Shown here piece by piece: positions 47,886 through 59,289 of a DNA stretch of 64,000 bases (within the stretch, counting starts at the first letter, position 1; every line of letters begins with the position of its first letter). The position numbers and the translations under genes were made by a program. Under the pieces are notes generated by a model. The model was not told the DNA's origin. It was given only the letters and a program-made list of their open reading frames with translations, and made no database searches. Source of the stretch: Lepus europaeus. Its lineage: Eukaryota; Chordata; Mammalia; Lagomorpha; Leporidae. The stretch is from assembly GCF_033115175.1 (NCBI RefSeq), contig NC_084829.1, positions 16,070,496 to 16,134,495 on the forward strand. The letters are read 5' to 3'.

Positions 47886-48878
47886 ATGCCAAACAACAAA
47901 CGCAAAAACCGAGGCAACAAGAACAAGGAAGACACTATGACGCCCCCAAATGAAAAAGACACTTCAATTCAAGATTATGAAGATGATGAGATAGAAGAAA
48001 TGCAAGAAGCGGATCTCAAAAAATTGATAAGAACATTAATAAGTTCTCAAAAACAAATTCTTGAACTACAAAAATCCTTAATGGACAAGATAGAAAATCT
48101 CTCCCGTGAAAATGAAATATTAAGGAGGAATCAAAATGAAATGAAACAACTAGTAGAACAAGAAACTGTGATAGTGACGAGAAATCATAATGAAATGAAG
48201 AATTCAATAGATCAAATGACAAACACATTAGAGAGCCTTAAAAACAGAATGGGCGAAGCAGAAGAGAGAATATCAGACTTACAAGACAGAGCACAGGAAA
48301 GGAAACAGGCAAACCAAAGAAAAGAAGAAGAAATTAGAAATCTAAAAAATATTGTCGGGAATCTACAGGATACTATTAAAAAACCCAACATTCGGGTTCT
48401 AGGAGTTCCTGAAGGCATGGAGAGGGAGAAAGGATTAGAAGGCATTTTCAGTGAGATCCTAGCAGAAAATTTCCCAGGTTTGGAGAAGGACAGAGGCATC
48501 TTAGTACAGGAAGCTTACAGAAGCCCTAATAAACATGACCAAAAGAGATCCTCACCACAACACGTTGTAATCAAACTCACCACAGTGAAACACAAAGAAA
48601 AGATCCTAAAATGTGCAAGAGAGAAACTTCAGATTACTCTTAGAGGATCTCCAATTAGACTCACAGCAGACTTCTCATCAGAAACCCTACAAGCTAGAAG
48701 GGAATGGCGAGACATAGCCCAGGTACTAAGAGAGAAAAACTGCCAGCCCAGAATATTATATCTGGCAAAGCTCTCATTTGTGAATGAAGGTGAAATTAAG
48801 ACTTTTCGTAGCAAACAGAAACTGAAAGAATTTGTTGCCACTCATCCTGCCCTGCAAAAGATGCTTAAAGATGTATAA
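47886..48878 (+). pseudogene. L1 ORF1 of composite C, C-terminally shortened
   Basis: Open for 330 codons from the ATG at 47886, with coiled coil, RRM and C-terminal domain as in copy B. A small change at the 3' end ('gatgtataac' where B has 'gatgtcttac') creates a stop after KDV and removes the last 15 residues. The C-terminal YPAKLSF motif reads YLAKLSF and REKRQ reads REKLQ, so RNA-chaperone activity is probably reduced. It may still be translated. Confidence 0.75.
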
Positions 48879-51620
48879 CACACAGAAACACAGAAACATG
48901 AAACATGGTCACCAATATGAAAGAAGGTAAAGGAAGGAAACCTCACAGCAAAAGATCACAGGAAGCTCAATTTCTCTTTGACATAGAATTAAACTCTGAT
49001 GCTCTGTTAAAGCAGTGTGTTAAAGTAATCTATTATATTCTCTTGATGTCTGTAAAATTCTAATTGTTCAAAAACAGCTGAATTTTTATTAAGAGCTATG
49101 GGTTATTTAAATATGTGCTTATTTTCAAAGATTTGAATAATCACCTTGTAACAATGATCAAATTTGGTCTATGTTATGTCATGAATTTAAGAAATCTTAT
49201 TTCAACCAGATATTTTGGATTTTGAGCCTTCTTGGCATTCTTGACAGGCATTCAAAAAATCAAAGTTTCAAACAATCTGGACTCTAAAATTTCCAGTAAA
49301 TCCTGGACTTTGGTTTTTCCAGTTTGGGCCCAACTGAAAAAAATCGAAGGACCTATGTCTCTCATCTTATAGAGACACCAACTAATCAGGCTATTTGGAT
49401 TATATTAGAAGTACTGCGATGTGGTACCAAACTTTCAGTTTCTATAACGCTATTAATACAAATGTTTGAGAATTAAAAAGTCTAATGATTTTGTGTTACT
49501 AGACATGATAGTTATCTTAATGAGAAAGCCCCAGAGGCCTAAAGGGTTAAATACTTGTAAAATCCTACAGGTGCTTTCAAAAATACTGTGAAGTAAGCAA
49601 GTGCCTCTTGTTGGTTGATAAGTTTATAATTTTAAACATGGCGACTTAAAGTCTTTTGTCATCCACAGTTATATATTATCTGCTGCTCATAAAACTAAAG
49701 TGTTGTTGGTTCTGTGTTTAGCTGTCCTCCTGTAGGTTCCTATGGACTTTTTCCAGCCACTTCTATTGTATTCAGTACTTTGGGATGGCTCTGTAAACAG
49801 ATGAAGCCAATAATGTATTAACAGTACCAACTGAGAGAAAGTATGGTTAACTGAGGTTACTAAAAAGAAAAAGCAATTCCAATCAATTGGCAATCGACAA
49901 AAAGAGTTAAAGATTTTAAAAGCTATTATTAATATTGCTATATTGGTCTATTATGCTATGTTATATGTGTGTACATATTGTATGTCCACATGGGGAAATT
50001 TTATTAAGAGTTTTATTTTAAATGGCTTATAGATAAGATTGTCCATAAATTTAAGCTGCTAAAATCAATCAAAGATACATTTTAATTTGTGTGACCTGAA
50101 TCTGTGTATCATATGTTTTAAACTTGTTGGTAGGAAGAAACTAAAACCATTTTAGATGGTTGTGCTTAAGTTTACTGGTTAAACAAACTACACCATGTTA
50201 GATATTTAAGAGGTGTTTTCAAATACATGATTCTTAAAATTTATAGAAGGCATTGGACCTTCTGGTAAATGTTTTCTTAAGTTGTTATCTAATGGTTGAA
50301 ACTGTTTGCTAAGTATTCATGTGATATTGCTAATGTCAGCAAGCGATCTAGGACTTGCTCCCTCATTTCTCTACTCTAAGCCCAACTTGTTCTTTCATTT
50401 CTCTATTCTCTTCAAGGTAGGAAACTAATTCTATTATGAAGGAATCTGTAGGACGCACAATTTAATCTTTAGACCTTATAAAAGAGATGGCTAACATTTT
50501 TCTGTAATAGCATAGCCAAAATAAGAACTTAAATAATAATCTCATAGCTAGATTCACTTTGCCATCAGCGAAGTATACAGTAAGTAGAAAAAACCTCCCT
50601 TTCAGACCAAAGGGAAAGAAAGTTTTAAAGTGAGAATATAATTTTCCTCATGGGCATTGTCTACCTTAGAAAAACTACTACAGAACATGCCTGTGACTAT
50701 AGACTTGTAGTTCAGGCCACCGAAGATTCGAGATGGGACACGGGCACTCCCTTGACTTGCATCCTCAGGTCTGCTTTAACACAAACCAGGAGGAAAAGAA
50801 AGCTAGGCATCAGAAGCAATGGGTGGCAGGCCTATTACTGGCTGATCTGTACAGTGATCTGCCCTCAAGGAGACCCAACAGGCCAGTCCACTGCAGTGGC
50901 TTTCAATGTGGTAAGCCTGGGCTTCAGCAGAAGTCAGCTTGTGAAGAGCCCTGGCAGCTCTGCCAAGAGTTGGATCACTGGAAATGGACCTGCCCTGGAG
51001 TCGAAAGATGCCCAGGTCAGAGCCACAGATCTTATTGGCTCTAAGCTGAAAAGCCCTTCACTCAGCCCAACTTCCAAAGTGACCACTGCAACTGAGGGGA
51101 TGGTCAAGTAGGGTCAGCAACATTGCAGGCAGAACTGTAAATTTCTTGTTAGAGATGCAACCCGCCTTTACCTGGCCAGCTCTCCTCCCATGCCAGCCAA
51201 GTAATGAAAGTCAACAGAGTGCCTTTCCCTAGGAGGTTCACACCTCCCTTAGGATGTACCCCATGTGAAGAGATAGATAGGTCTGGGCCTCTTAACTTAC
51301 AAGGCCTAAAGCCCAACAGATTATTATCAAGCCCCTTCTATCAGGTTCTATTTGCCTCTCAATCAGAAAAATTACTTGTAGCTTAGACAGCACCTTTCTT
51401 AGCTCCTCTAATAATGACTCTGTCCTTTGTTCTAGACCCTGTCTAGCGCACTTGGGCCTCATTCCTTTGTAATCATAACCTCTACTCTACCACCAATGGC
51501 TCTACTCCCAACCTGTGTGTACTGATGGTCCTCTTCCCCACTTAATGCTGTATAATTGTTCTAACCTCTAATGACACTCTTAGGATCATTGGTTACTATC
51601 CTCACTCTGTCTTTTATGAC
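48879..51620 (+). other. Non-L1 middle segment of composite C
   Basis: About 2.7 kb without ORF2 motifs. It contains the blocks 49225-49939 (absent from A) and about 49220-49500 and 49637-50331 (absent from B). The first half is AT-rich and unrecognised. The second half carries the zinc-knuckle-like stretch. Confidence 0.75.
50733..51044 (+). pseudogene. Degenerate retroviral Gag nucleocapsid-like segment (copy C)
   Basis: The same FQCGK / LC-x4-H-WKW-C pattern as in copies A and B, with identical lost ligands. It is immediately preceded by a basic stretch (EEKKARHQKQW) of the kind found before retroviral zinc knuckles. Confidence 0.5.
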
Positions 51621-52076
51621 CTTGTCTAAATATGATCAGAGTCGGCAAACTTGGAAGGCTTCCATAGCCTTGGCAACTCATGACGACAGCCTAGGGTGGT
51701 TACTGCGCCATAAACTAGAGTGTCAATTTGTTGGGTCAACAACAGGAGCCACTGTGTACTTGCTCCTCATGTGGGATCTCTGTCCTTAATGTGCTGTACA
51801 TTTTGATTTAATGCTATAACTAGTACTCAAACAGTATGTTTCACTTTGTGTTTCTATGTGGGTGCAAACTGTTGCAATCTTTATACTAAATTGATCTTCT
51901 GTATATAAAGAGAATTGAAAATGAATCTTGATGTGAATGGAAGGGGAGAGGGAGCGGGAGAGGGGAGGGTTGCGGGTGGGAGGGAAGTTATGGGAGGGGG
52001 GAGCCATTGTAATCCATAAGCTGTACACTGGAAATTTATATTCATTAAATAAAAGTTTAAAAGAAAAAAATAGAAA
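51621..52076 (+). other. L1-type 3'UTR of composite C
   Basis: A single-unit L1 3'UTR with the G-rich tract at 51940-52003, the terminus and an A-rich tail containing interruptions. Confidence 0.85.
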
Positions 52077-52090
52077 AAAAATGGTACAAT

Positions 52091-52425
52091 AGGGCCAGTG
52101 CTGTGGCACAGCAGATTAAAGCCCTGGTCTGAAGTGCCGGCATCCCATATGGGTGCCGGTTCTTGTCCTGGCTGCACCTCTTCCAATCCAGTTCTCTGCA
52201 GTGGCCTGGGAAAGCAGTGGAGGATGGCCCAAGTCTTGGCACCTGCACCCATGTGGAAGACCTGAAGGAAGCTCTTGGATCCTGGCTTCAGCTCAGCTCA
52301 GCTCCAACCATTGCAGCCATCTGGGGAATGAACCAGCGGATTGAAGACCTTTCTCTCCCTCTCTCTGCCTTTGCCTTTCTGTGACCCTGCCTTTCCAATA
52401 AGTAAATACATCCTGAAAAAAAAAA
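52091..52425 (+). mobile_element. CSINE at right edge of composite C
   Basis: A full CSINE ('gggccagtgctgtggcacagc' head). The ggtaca repeat after its tail (52426-52431) and before composite C (46946-46951) suggests it was in place before composite C inserted at its 5' boundary. Confidence 0.9.
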
Positions 52426-52610
52426 GGTACACAAAGGATCTCATAGAAATGCACTTGAATGGCAATCCTATTTTGTTACTTAGAGTGATGAGGCGTCCAG
52501 ATTTGAACACCTGATGTTCCTGACATTATGTAGGGAGAATGAGTAGTCACACATCTCCAGACATTTATATTTATTGTTTCATTTTGTTGCTAAAAAAAAT
52601 TACAAAAATC

Positions 52611-52931
52611 AGTGCCAGCGCTGTAGTGCAGTGGGTTAAATCCCTGGCCTGAAGTGCTGGCATTCCATATGGGCTCTGGTTATAGTCCCAGCTGCTCCTC
52701 ATCCAGCTCTCTGCTATGGCCTGGGATGTCAGTAGAAGATGGCCCAACTCCTCGGGCCCCTGCACCCGCGTGGGAGGCCTAGAGGAAGCTCCTGGCTCTT
52801 CATTTCAGATTGCCACAGCTCTGGTTTTTGCAGCCATCTGGAGAGTGAACCAGCAGATGGAAGACCTCTCTTTCTGTCTCTACCTCTCTCTGTAACTCTG
52901 TCTTTCAAATAAGTAAAATAAAACCTAAAAA
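52611..52931 (+). mobile_element. CSINE
   Basis: A complete copy with approximate flanking repeats aaaattacaaaaat (about 52596) and aaaattataaaaat (about 52934). Confidence 0.9.
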
Positions 52932-52949
52932 GAAAAATTATAAAAATTT

Positions 52950-54070
52950 GTAAAATTCAAAAAAATTGTACATTAATGATTGGATCATAAATCTAGAATT
53001 ATTATGAGTCTATATATTTTTTAGACCCTATATATTTTTTAAAACTCAAATATATTCCATCTGGTAGATCCAATATCTAGAAAGCCTGATTTCTCTAATT
53101 GTGTTCGTATCTTACACACTGACTAAACCAGTTGAAATAAGTGTTTACTTTATAGACATGGTATACATTATGTTTTAGTTTTTTCATAAGTGTGGTGTAA
53201 CACATAAATAATTAAATTTATCTCAGAAATTAATCTCCATTGAAGAAATCCAATATGAAAAACAAAAGATGAAACCTGATGTCTCACAGAAACTTTCACA
53301 AACTTGCTATTTGGATAATGCTCTGACTTTACTCATAGATGTTCATAATCACCTCTGTGGGGTTCTAGTCTCCAGGGCATAAGTCACATCGACATAGGTA
53401 GCGTCTAGATTGTAAATAACACTTCCCTGCTACATGTTAATGATTCTTGGAATGCATATTAGCTACCATAGTGCCATCCTTGTTTAATTAGGCAGAAATC
53501 TACCTATGACCATAGATAACAAGAATATAGAGTAAAAGATTTCAAATGCCTTCCCAAAAAGTGCATTTAACAGAATCTAATTTTTGAACTTTTCATCAGT
53601 CTGAATCCTAGTAACTTCCACATTAAAAAATGTTCTAGTAAATGTTAATTCAGCTGTTCCATTTAAAGGTGGATAAGACTATGTTGTGTTTACTTAGATT
53701 TTCAAAACTTCAGTATCTTGCTCATCTAGAGTTTTTCTGAGTTATTAAGCGAAGGATCACAATGCAAACGTGGATGCATTTGAGCTACATGAGACTGTGA
53801 CAGCTATGCATTTTTCACTTATGAAAATATAATTCTATTGTAATGCTTGTTCCTTCTGGTAAGTCTTCTCTGCTATCTCCAATAGAAGACATAGGTTATA
53901 AAACCAAAGCTCAATGCCATAGGCCTATGTTTTTAAATGAAAACAAGGATGTAAAATGTGTATGAGACTTAAATAACCACAATATACTGATATCCTCTCA
54001 AGAGTGAAGATTTAATTTCAAAAAGCACAGTTAGTGGATTTTGAAGTCATGCACCAAGAATTATATGAAA
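52950..54070. other. Unique AT-rich sequence, no feature seen
   Basis: No coding or repeat signal was recognised. Confidence 0.55.
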
Positions 54071-54074
54071 TATT

Positions 54075-54270
54075 TTATGCTTACTATATCATTTACTCCT
54101 CATTCTAGCCATCCTTAAAAGGAGATCTAACTAGAATAAGGTTTTTTACAAAGATATATAGACGTTAGTAAGCTTGCTCATGTTCACACAGCAAGGAAGT
54201 AGCTCACAGAAGTTACAATAAAATCACATGAGTTCTGAATCTAGAGTCTAGAATCTTAAATATTTTGATA
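54075..54270 (+). mobile_element. MIR-like remnant
   Basis: It reads 'atcatttactcctcattctagcc...agtaagcttgctcatgttcacacagcaaggaagtagc', the MIR order, strongly diverged. Confidence 0.5.
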
Positions 54271-55360
54271 CTGCATTTTCCTGCTTAGAAATTGTGCTTC
54301 TATGGCAATGTACCTCTTAAATTATAATTAATAAAAGATTAATTTATTTTTTATTTTTAACAAAATTTTAGTTTGACATTTTATGTTTCTAATTTTTATT
54401 TTTAATCAGATTTGGCTCATTTGTCTTAAACTTCACTAAAGATACTAAAATGCCAAACAATGGTATCTTAACAGGAACTGAATTCCACATCATAAAGAAA
54501 AAAAGGAAAATTAAGTTTCATTTAAAATACAGAATGCCTCCTTTTTCTGCTTCTGTGCCCTAGGTCTCATTTTTATTATTATATTCATTTTTAAATTACA
54601 ATTAAAATAACATCTAAAGATCAAGACCTAAGACATCAGTAAGGGAAATGCTAACATGCTTAAAATGAAAAGCTCTATATTCAGATTTACAACATTTGTT
54701 TACACACAGTATAATTCCCTGCTTGGCAGCATTTCCAGTGAAATTACCTGGGTCTTTTTGTTATTCACAGTTTAGATTGAGTCACTTATGTCTTGCACCT
54801 TCTAAGAGATATTTTAGAAAATGTATGCAGAATATAGACATTCAGTGTTTTCATCGGTCATGTAGCACACCTGGCATACTCTGCTCACTTTTGACCATGG
54901 GAATTTGAGACACTTGATAAACTGTGTGTCCAGTGGAGAACAACCATAAAACAAGGTAAGAAATTAGAATGCAGTGTTAAGGAACATTGGAATATGTGCT
55001 TAGTTTGGAAGATAAATGTAAGAGTATAGTTGATGATAGATATGAATGGTGAAAGGAATTTGACAGATATATAAAATTTTTTAAATATGCCTACATAGAC
55101 AATATCATCCAGAGATAGGCTTTGAGTAATTGAATTGTTAAAGTGCAAGGAGGTGATTACTGTAAACTTCAGGGTAGTGGATACACGAGGAAACATTCTG
55201 TCTCTGCATGTCTTTTGTATACATGTTTGTACATTTTTAAAGTTATGAAATATTTTACAACATTCCAGTTTATCGCTAGACTCTCATGGTAGAGTGGCTA
55301 GTCTGAAAAGAAGGCAATAAGAGGTAGATACAATGACAAGGATTTGTTTGTAGTTTCTAG
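54271..55360. other. Unique AT-rich sequence, no feature seen
   Basis: No gene, RNA or repeat was recognised. Confidence 0.55.

Positions 55361-55361
<1 letters not shown>

Positions 55362-55392
<31 letters not shown>
55362..55392 (+). repeat. (TA)n microsatellite
   Basis: About 14 TA units flanked on both sides by the same ten bases, tagtttctag, which suggests slippage or a small duplication. Confidence 0.95.
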
Positions 55393-55395
<3 letters not shown>

Positions 55396-55401
55396 TCTAG
55401 A

Positions 55402-55605
55402 ATTAAATATGATCCAAGCACTGTTCCAACTGTTTTCATAAATATTAATCCTTACAACCTCCCTTCCAGGAAAGGAATATTATTAAAATCCATCACATAT
55501 AAAGAACCTGGGAAAGAAGCAGGCTAAATAATCGCCCAAGGATCCATAGCTTCAAGTGGTAGAGCTGTCGTTTGAGGCCAGCAGCTTTGAAAGTGCTATG
55601 TTTGA
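55402..55605 (+). mobile_element. MIR SINE remnant
   Basis: It reads 'ccaagcactgttccaactgttttcataaatattaatccttacaacc', then 'aagaagcaggctaaataatcgcccaaggatcc...gtggtagagctg', the central and 3' parts of MIR. Confidence 0.7.
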
Positions 55606-56284
55606 GTTACCTTATATCCTACTATATAAAAACAGTTCACTCAATAATTAAGTGAAATTTACACTTTACATTTTTGTGCTGAGAAAAACTACAACTCTGT
55701 CTCAGACTACTTGATAATTACAGTACCTTTTTTGTAGTTATATTACCATGTTCTAACTGAAATGCTTATAACAATGAACTTGAGATAATTTATGTTCACC
55801 TTATTTTGCTATATATCTTCAGCAAATGAGTTTATTCTTTGGACCAAAAGACACTATAGATATAATATACCCAGAATTTGAAGTTCATGATCAGGAATTC
55901 TCTGCAGCAAAAGACTTAAATAAATTCAGTCATTAAACATGCCATCTATTTAACAGAATGCTACAAGAACTAGTGAGATTGTTACAGTTTTTATTCTTGT
56001 CTGTATTCTTTCAGAGTTGAAACGAGGTGATGCTTTTACATAAAGGGTTCCAGAGCAACCACAAGATCCACTCCTGTAACTGATAAATTCCATGAAGAAA
56101 ACTAACTCACTTGGCTTCGATGAATGTTTGTTGTTTGAATTCTCTGCCTGGATAATTCTGCTGAATGGCCAGATGAGTAAAATATGACGCAGATTATTAC
56201 TGCATGTATGTGGCAGCCAAATGGTTCTAGAATGGAATAATCTTTTAACAATGAAACAAATCAATGTGGCTATATAGATCATCT
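55606..56284. other. Unique sequence, no feature seen
   Basis: A 110-codon minus-strand frame at 55950-56282 has no recognisable motif and is treated as chance. Confidence 0.5.
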
Positions 56285-56514
56285 GTAATATAAATGTAGT
56301 TCACAAAAGTTTGTAAAAAAATGAATTAACCCCAAAATTTTAAATATAAATTTTATTTCTCAATATGAGCTCCATCAAGTTCAAGACACTTTTGTAGATA
56401 AGATCCATTTAGTCCATAACTAAAAAACTGACGATCCTGGGAATTCAATCATGTGAATGCAGTCTTTTAACATTACTAACTCTTTAAAGATTTTTTTTTT
56501 AAGATTAGGAAATT

Positions 56515-56823
56515 GGGCCTGATGTTGTGGCCTGTTGGGTTAAACCACCACTTGCAACACTAGCATCCCAAATGAGTGCCAGTTCAGATCCAGCTCCCTG
56601 CTAATGTGCCTAGAAAGCGAAGGAGGATGGCCCAAGGACTTGGGTTCCTGCCACCCACAGGAGAGACCTGGGTGGATGTCCAAGCTCCCGGATTTGGTTT
56701 ACCCCTAACCCCAGCTGTCGCAGTCATTTGGCAAGTGAAGCAGCAGAGGGAAGCTCACTCTCTTGCTCTCCCTCTCTCTCTGTAACTCTGCCTTTCAAAG
56801 AAATAAAATAAATATTTCCAAAA
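56515..56823 (+). mobile_element. CSINE inside mariner
   Basis: A diverged CSINE with head 'gggcctgatgttgtggcctg' and tail 'aaataaaataaatatt'. Flanking attaggaaa repeats lie near 56505 and 56826. Confidence 0.85.
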
Positions 56824-56927
56824 AATTAGGAAACTAAAACAAACCAGAACTTTAAGATGAATGCCTAATAATTTCCCTTTGGAACTCTTGAAAAACTGCT
56901 CTTGTGTGATGTGAGACAGGAGCAAGA

Positions 56928-57112
56928 GGGGTGAATGTTGCGGCACAACAGACTAAGCTGCTGCTTAGGATGGAAGCACACTGTATCTGAGTGCCGGTAC
57001 CAGTTCAGCTGTTCTGCTTCAATCCAGCTCCCTGCTAATGGAACAGGGAAAGCAGTAGAAGATGGCCCAAGTACCTGGGCCCCTGCTACCCATATGGGTG
57101 ACCTGGGTGGAG
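56928..57112 (+). mobile_element. CSINE fragment inside mariner, lacks 3' half
   Basis: The head and body run to 'gggtgacctgggtgg'; no CT-rich region or A-tail follows before mariner sequence resumes. Confidence 0.75.
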
Positions 57113-57234
57113 TCTTTCCCATGACTGGATTCTTATACCACTTGGTACCATTGTTGTGATAGTGTTTTGTCTTCAGGGTTATACTGAAGAAGCCATGTTT
57201 CTTCTCCTATTACATTCCCTTGAAGCAATGCTTC

Positions 57235-57901
57235 GGGGCCCGTGCCATGGTGCACTTGGATAATCCTCTGCCTGTGGCACCAGCTTCCAATATTGGGCGC
57301 CAGTTCTGGTCCCGGTTGCTCTTCTTCCAGTCCAGCTCTCTGCTGTGGCCCGGGAAGGCAGTGGAGGATGGTCCAAGTGCTTGGGCCCCTGTACCCGCAT
57401 AGGAGCCCAGGAAAAAGCACCTGGCTCCTGGCTTCAGATCAGCGTAGCAGCCATTAGGAGGGTGAACCAACAGAACAAAGATCTTTCTCTCTGTCCCTCT
57501 CTCTCACTGTCTATCTGTCATCTGTCAAATACATATTTTTTTTTTGACAGGCAGTGTGGATAGTGAGAGAGAGAGACAGAGAGGAAGGTCTTCCTTTTTG
57601 CCTTTGGTTCACCCTCCAATGGCCACTGTGGCTGGCGCATCGCGCTGATCCGAAGCCAGGAGCCAGGTGTTTCTCCTGGTCTCCCACGCGGGTGCAGGAC
57701 CCAAGGACTTGGGCCATCCTCCACTGCCTTCCCGGGCCATAGCAGAGAGCTGGCCTGGAAGAGGGGCAACTGGGATAGAATCAGGCGCCCCAACCGTGAC
57801 TAGAACCCGGTGTGCCGGCGCCGCAAGGCGGAGGATTAGCCTGTTAAGCCACGGCGCCGGCCAATCTGTCAAATAAATATTAAAAAAAATAAAATAAAAT
57901 A
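57235..57901 (+). mobile_element. CSINE inside mariner, interrupted by antisense CSINE
   Basis: Body at 57235-57536 and tail at 57865-57901 ('aaataaatattaaaaaaaataaaataaaat'). The duplication aatgcttc is at 57227-57234 and 57902-57909. An antisense CSINE is inserted in its tail. Confidence 0.9.
57537..57864 (-). mobile_element. CSINE, antisense, nested in CSINE tail
   Basis: A well-preserved antisense copy with CpG-rich head complement 'cacggcgccggcc'. The duplication tctgtcaaatacatat (57521-57536) and tctgtcaaataaatat (57865-57880) has one mismatch. With the surrounding + copy it forms an inverted pair. Confidence 0.93.
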
Positions 57902-58400
57902 AATGCTTCAAGATCTCTGTCACTTGTTTAAATTTGTTTTAAAAATTTTGTTAAAATTTGTCCCACTGTTAAAATTCTGAAAGTTCTGCCTTTCTATGAG
58001 CTGATGCAGATGCAACAGCCTGGCACCTGCCAAGCAGAAATTTAACTCAACTTTAATTCTTCAGTCAGAATGGTTTAACCCAAAACAGTTGAGATATCCA
58101 TGGTGCTGGCTATTGTTTCTGCTATTAATTAGTTAAGGAACAAACAAGATTCTTTATCTCTCAAATTTTTGTGGATGGTCTACCACTGCAGACTGCATCT
58201 TTAACATCATTTCATCACTTCTTGAAATGAGCTGCCATTTGTAAAATGCTGATATCTTTGAGGGCATTGTTTCTATAAATTTTCTGTAAATCATCAATGA
58301 CTTCACAGTTCTTCCATCCGAGTATCACCATACATTTGATATCTGTGCTCGCTTCAATTTCAATAGAATTCATATTACCCTGATAGCACCCTTTTCATTT

Positions 58401-59289
58401 AATCATATCAAAGAAATTGATATTTTACTCTTCACAGTACCACAAACTAGACCCTATTCATATTAAAACAAATGAGGATGAGTTTGTTTTGTGGCATAAA
58501 ATTTTGAAATACATGCATACTTTCTTTCATAATACATATTTTCCATGACTTGTTTGAAGATCCCTTAGATTAGTTATTAAAATTATTTTTGAAACATTTG
58601 TGTTTGGTTAAGGCAAGTTAAGGTTAGTAATAAGAAATATCACTATTTCTTATTAACCAAAAACATGTTCACATAAAAAGCAGTGTCCAAACATATACCA
58701 AAATTTAGAAAACAACTATACTTGGAATGTTGAGAATGCAAAATATAAGGAAGTTGATACTAATCATGAGTGTGATTATGATAGTTGCTGGTGATGCAGA
58801 CATTTTAAAATGAATATGAGATGTGATTCTGCTATCAAATTATTGCACCTATGCCAAGATAATATGTTTACCTCAAACTCCACCCTTTTGATGAGGAAAA
58901 TACTTATCATGATTAAGTGATGCTTACATCATAGTTTCAAGGAAAAAATAAAGTATATCTTACTCTTAAAAATCACACAATTGACTTTATAGATTTATTA
59001 CTTAAAAATACATAAAACAATTGATGGCATAAAATATTAAGCCTCTGGTGATTTATGTTTCAATATGTTTGGATTCAGAATATTATTTTAAAAAGTGTTT
59101 GATGCGTTTAAATATGCAAGTACTCTGGACACTTAACACTGGGGAAAGCTAAAAGAGATGCTCCAAATAGGGAGAAACATGCAAATAAGTGAATTTTAGA
59201 TGCTCATTATTACTAACTTCATTTTTAGTTTCACCTAATTATATATCATCATTACCATGATATTGTCTCATAGACTTTCACAAAGATCA
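58401..59289. other. Upstream region of second OR
   Basis: AT-rich unique sequence. A candidate splice acceptor, 'cttcatttttag', ends at about 59228, 61 bases before the chosen start. No other feature was seen. Confidence 0.5.

Larger units (their letters stand above)
46957..52076 (+). mobile_element. Composite L1/ERV-like element, copy C (longest)
   Basis: 5'UTR (46957-47885), ORF1 (47886-48878), non-L1 middle (48879 to about 51620), L1-type 3'UTR and A-rich tail to 52076. A target-site duplication of up to 18 bp, aaaaatggtacaataggg, lies at 46939-46956 and 52077-52094. At 5.1 kb it retains internal blocks missing from A and B and is the best guide to the ancestral structure. It abuts antisense L1 H on the left and a CSINE on the right. 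Confidence 0.92.
56285..58400 (-). mobile_element. Mariner-type DNA transposon, dead, carrying four CSINEs
   Basis: Minus-strand pieces read as a mariner transposase in order. The N-terminal part is the complement of about 58380-58230 ('IKCMVILGWKNCEVIDDLQKIY'), followed by 'SGRPS' near 58185 and 'ILTEELKLS' near 58055. The catalytic block is at 57230-57130 ('GEETW..YNPEDK..SQQW', where families have D-E-T-W). The C-terminus 'YLQKCLELDGAHIEK' lies near 56400-56350. Stops and frameshifts are frequent and the first catalytic Asp reads Glu. Terminal inverted repeats could not be located, so the ends are approximate. Confidence 0.75.

Noticed and set aside
49220-50335. Missing blocks in copies A and B as spliced introns
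   Set aside because: None of the junctions has GT..AG ends in copy C, and the breakpoints show only one-base overlaps.
9131-52076. The three composite elements as a segmental duplication
   Set aside because: Their flanks are unrelated and each has a different target-site duplication, so they are independent insertions.
55950-56282. A 110-codon minus-strand frame
   Set aside because: No motif and no similarity that I recognise; its length is expected by chance.
59257-59289. OR start at the upstream ATG 59257
   Set aside because: It would add 11 residues before the standard OR N-terminus; the ATG at 59290 gives family-typical spacing to the TM1 GN motif.
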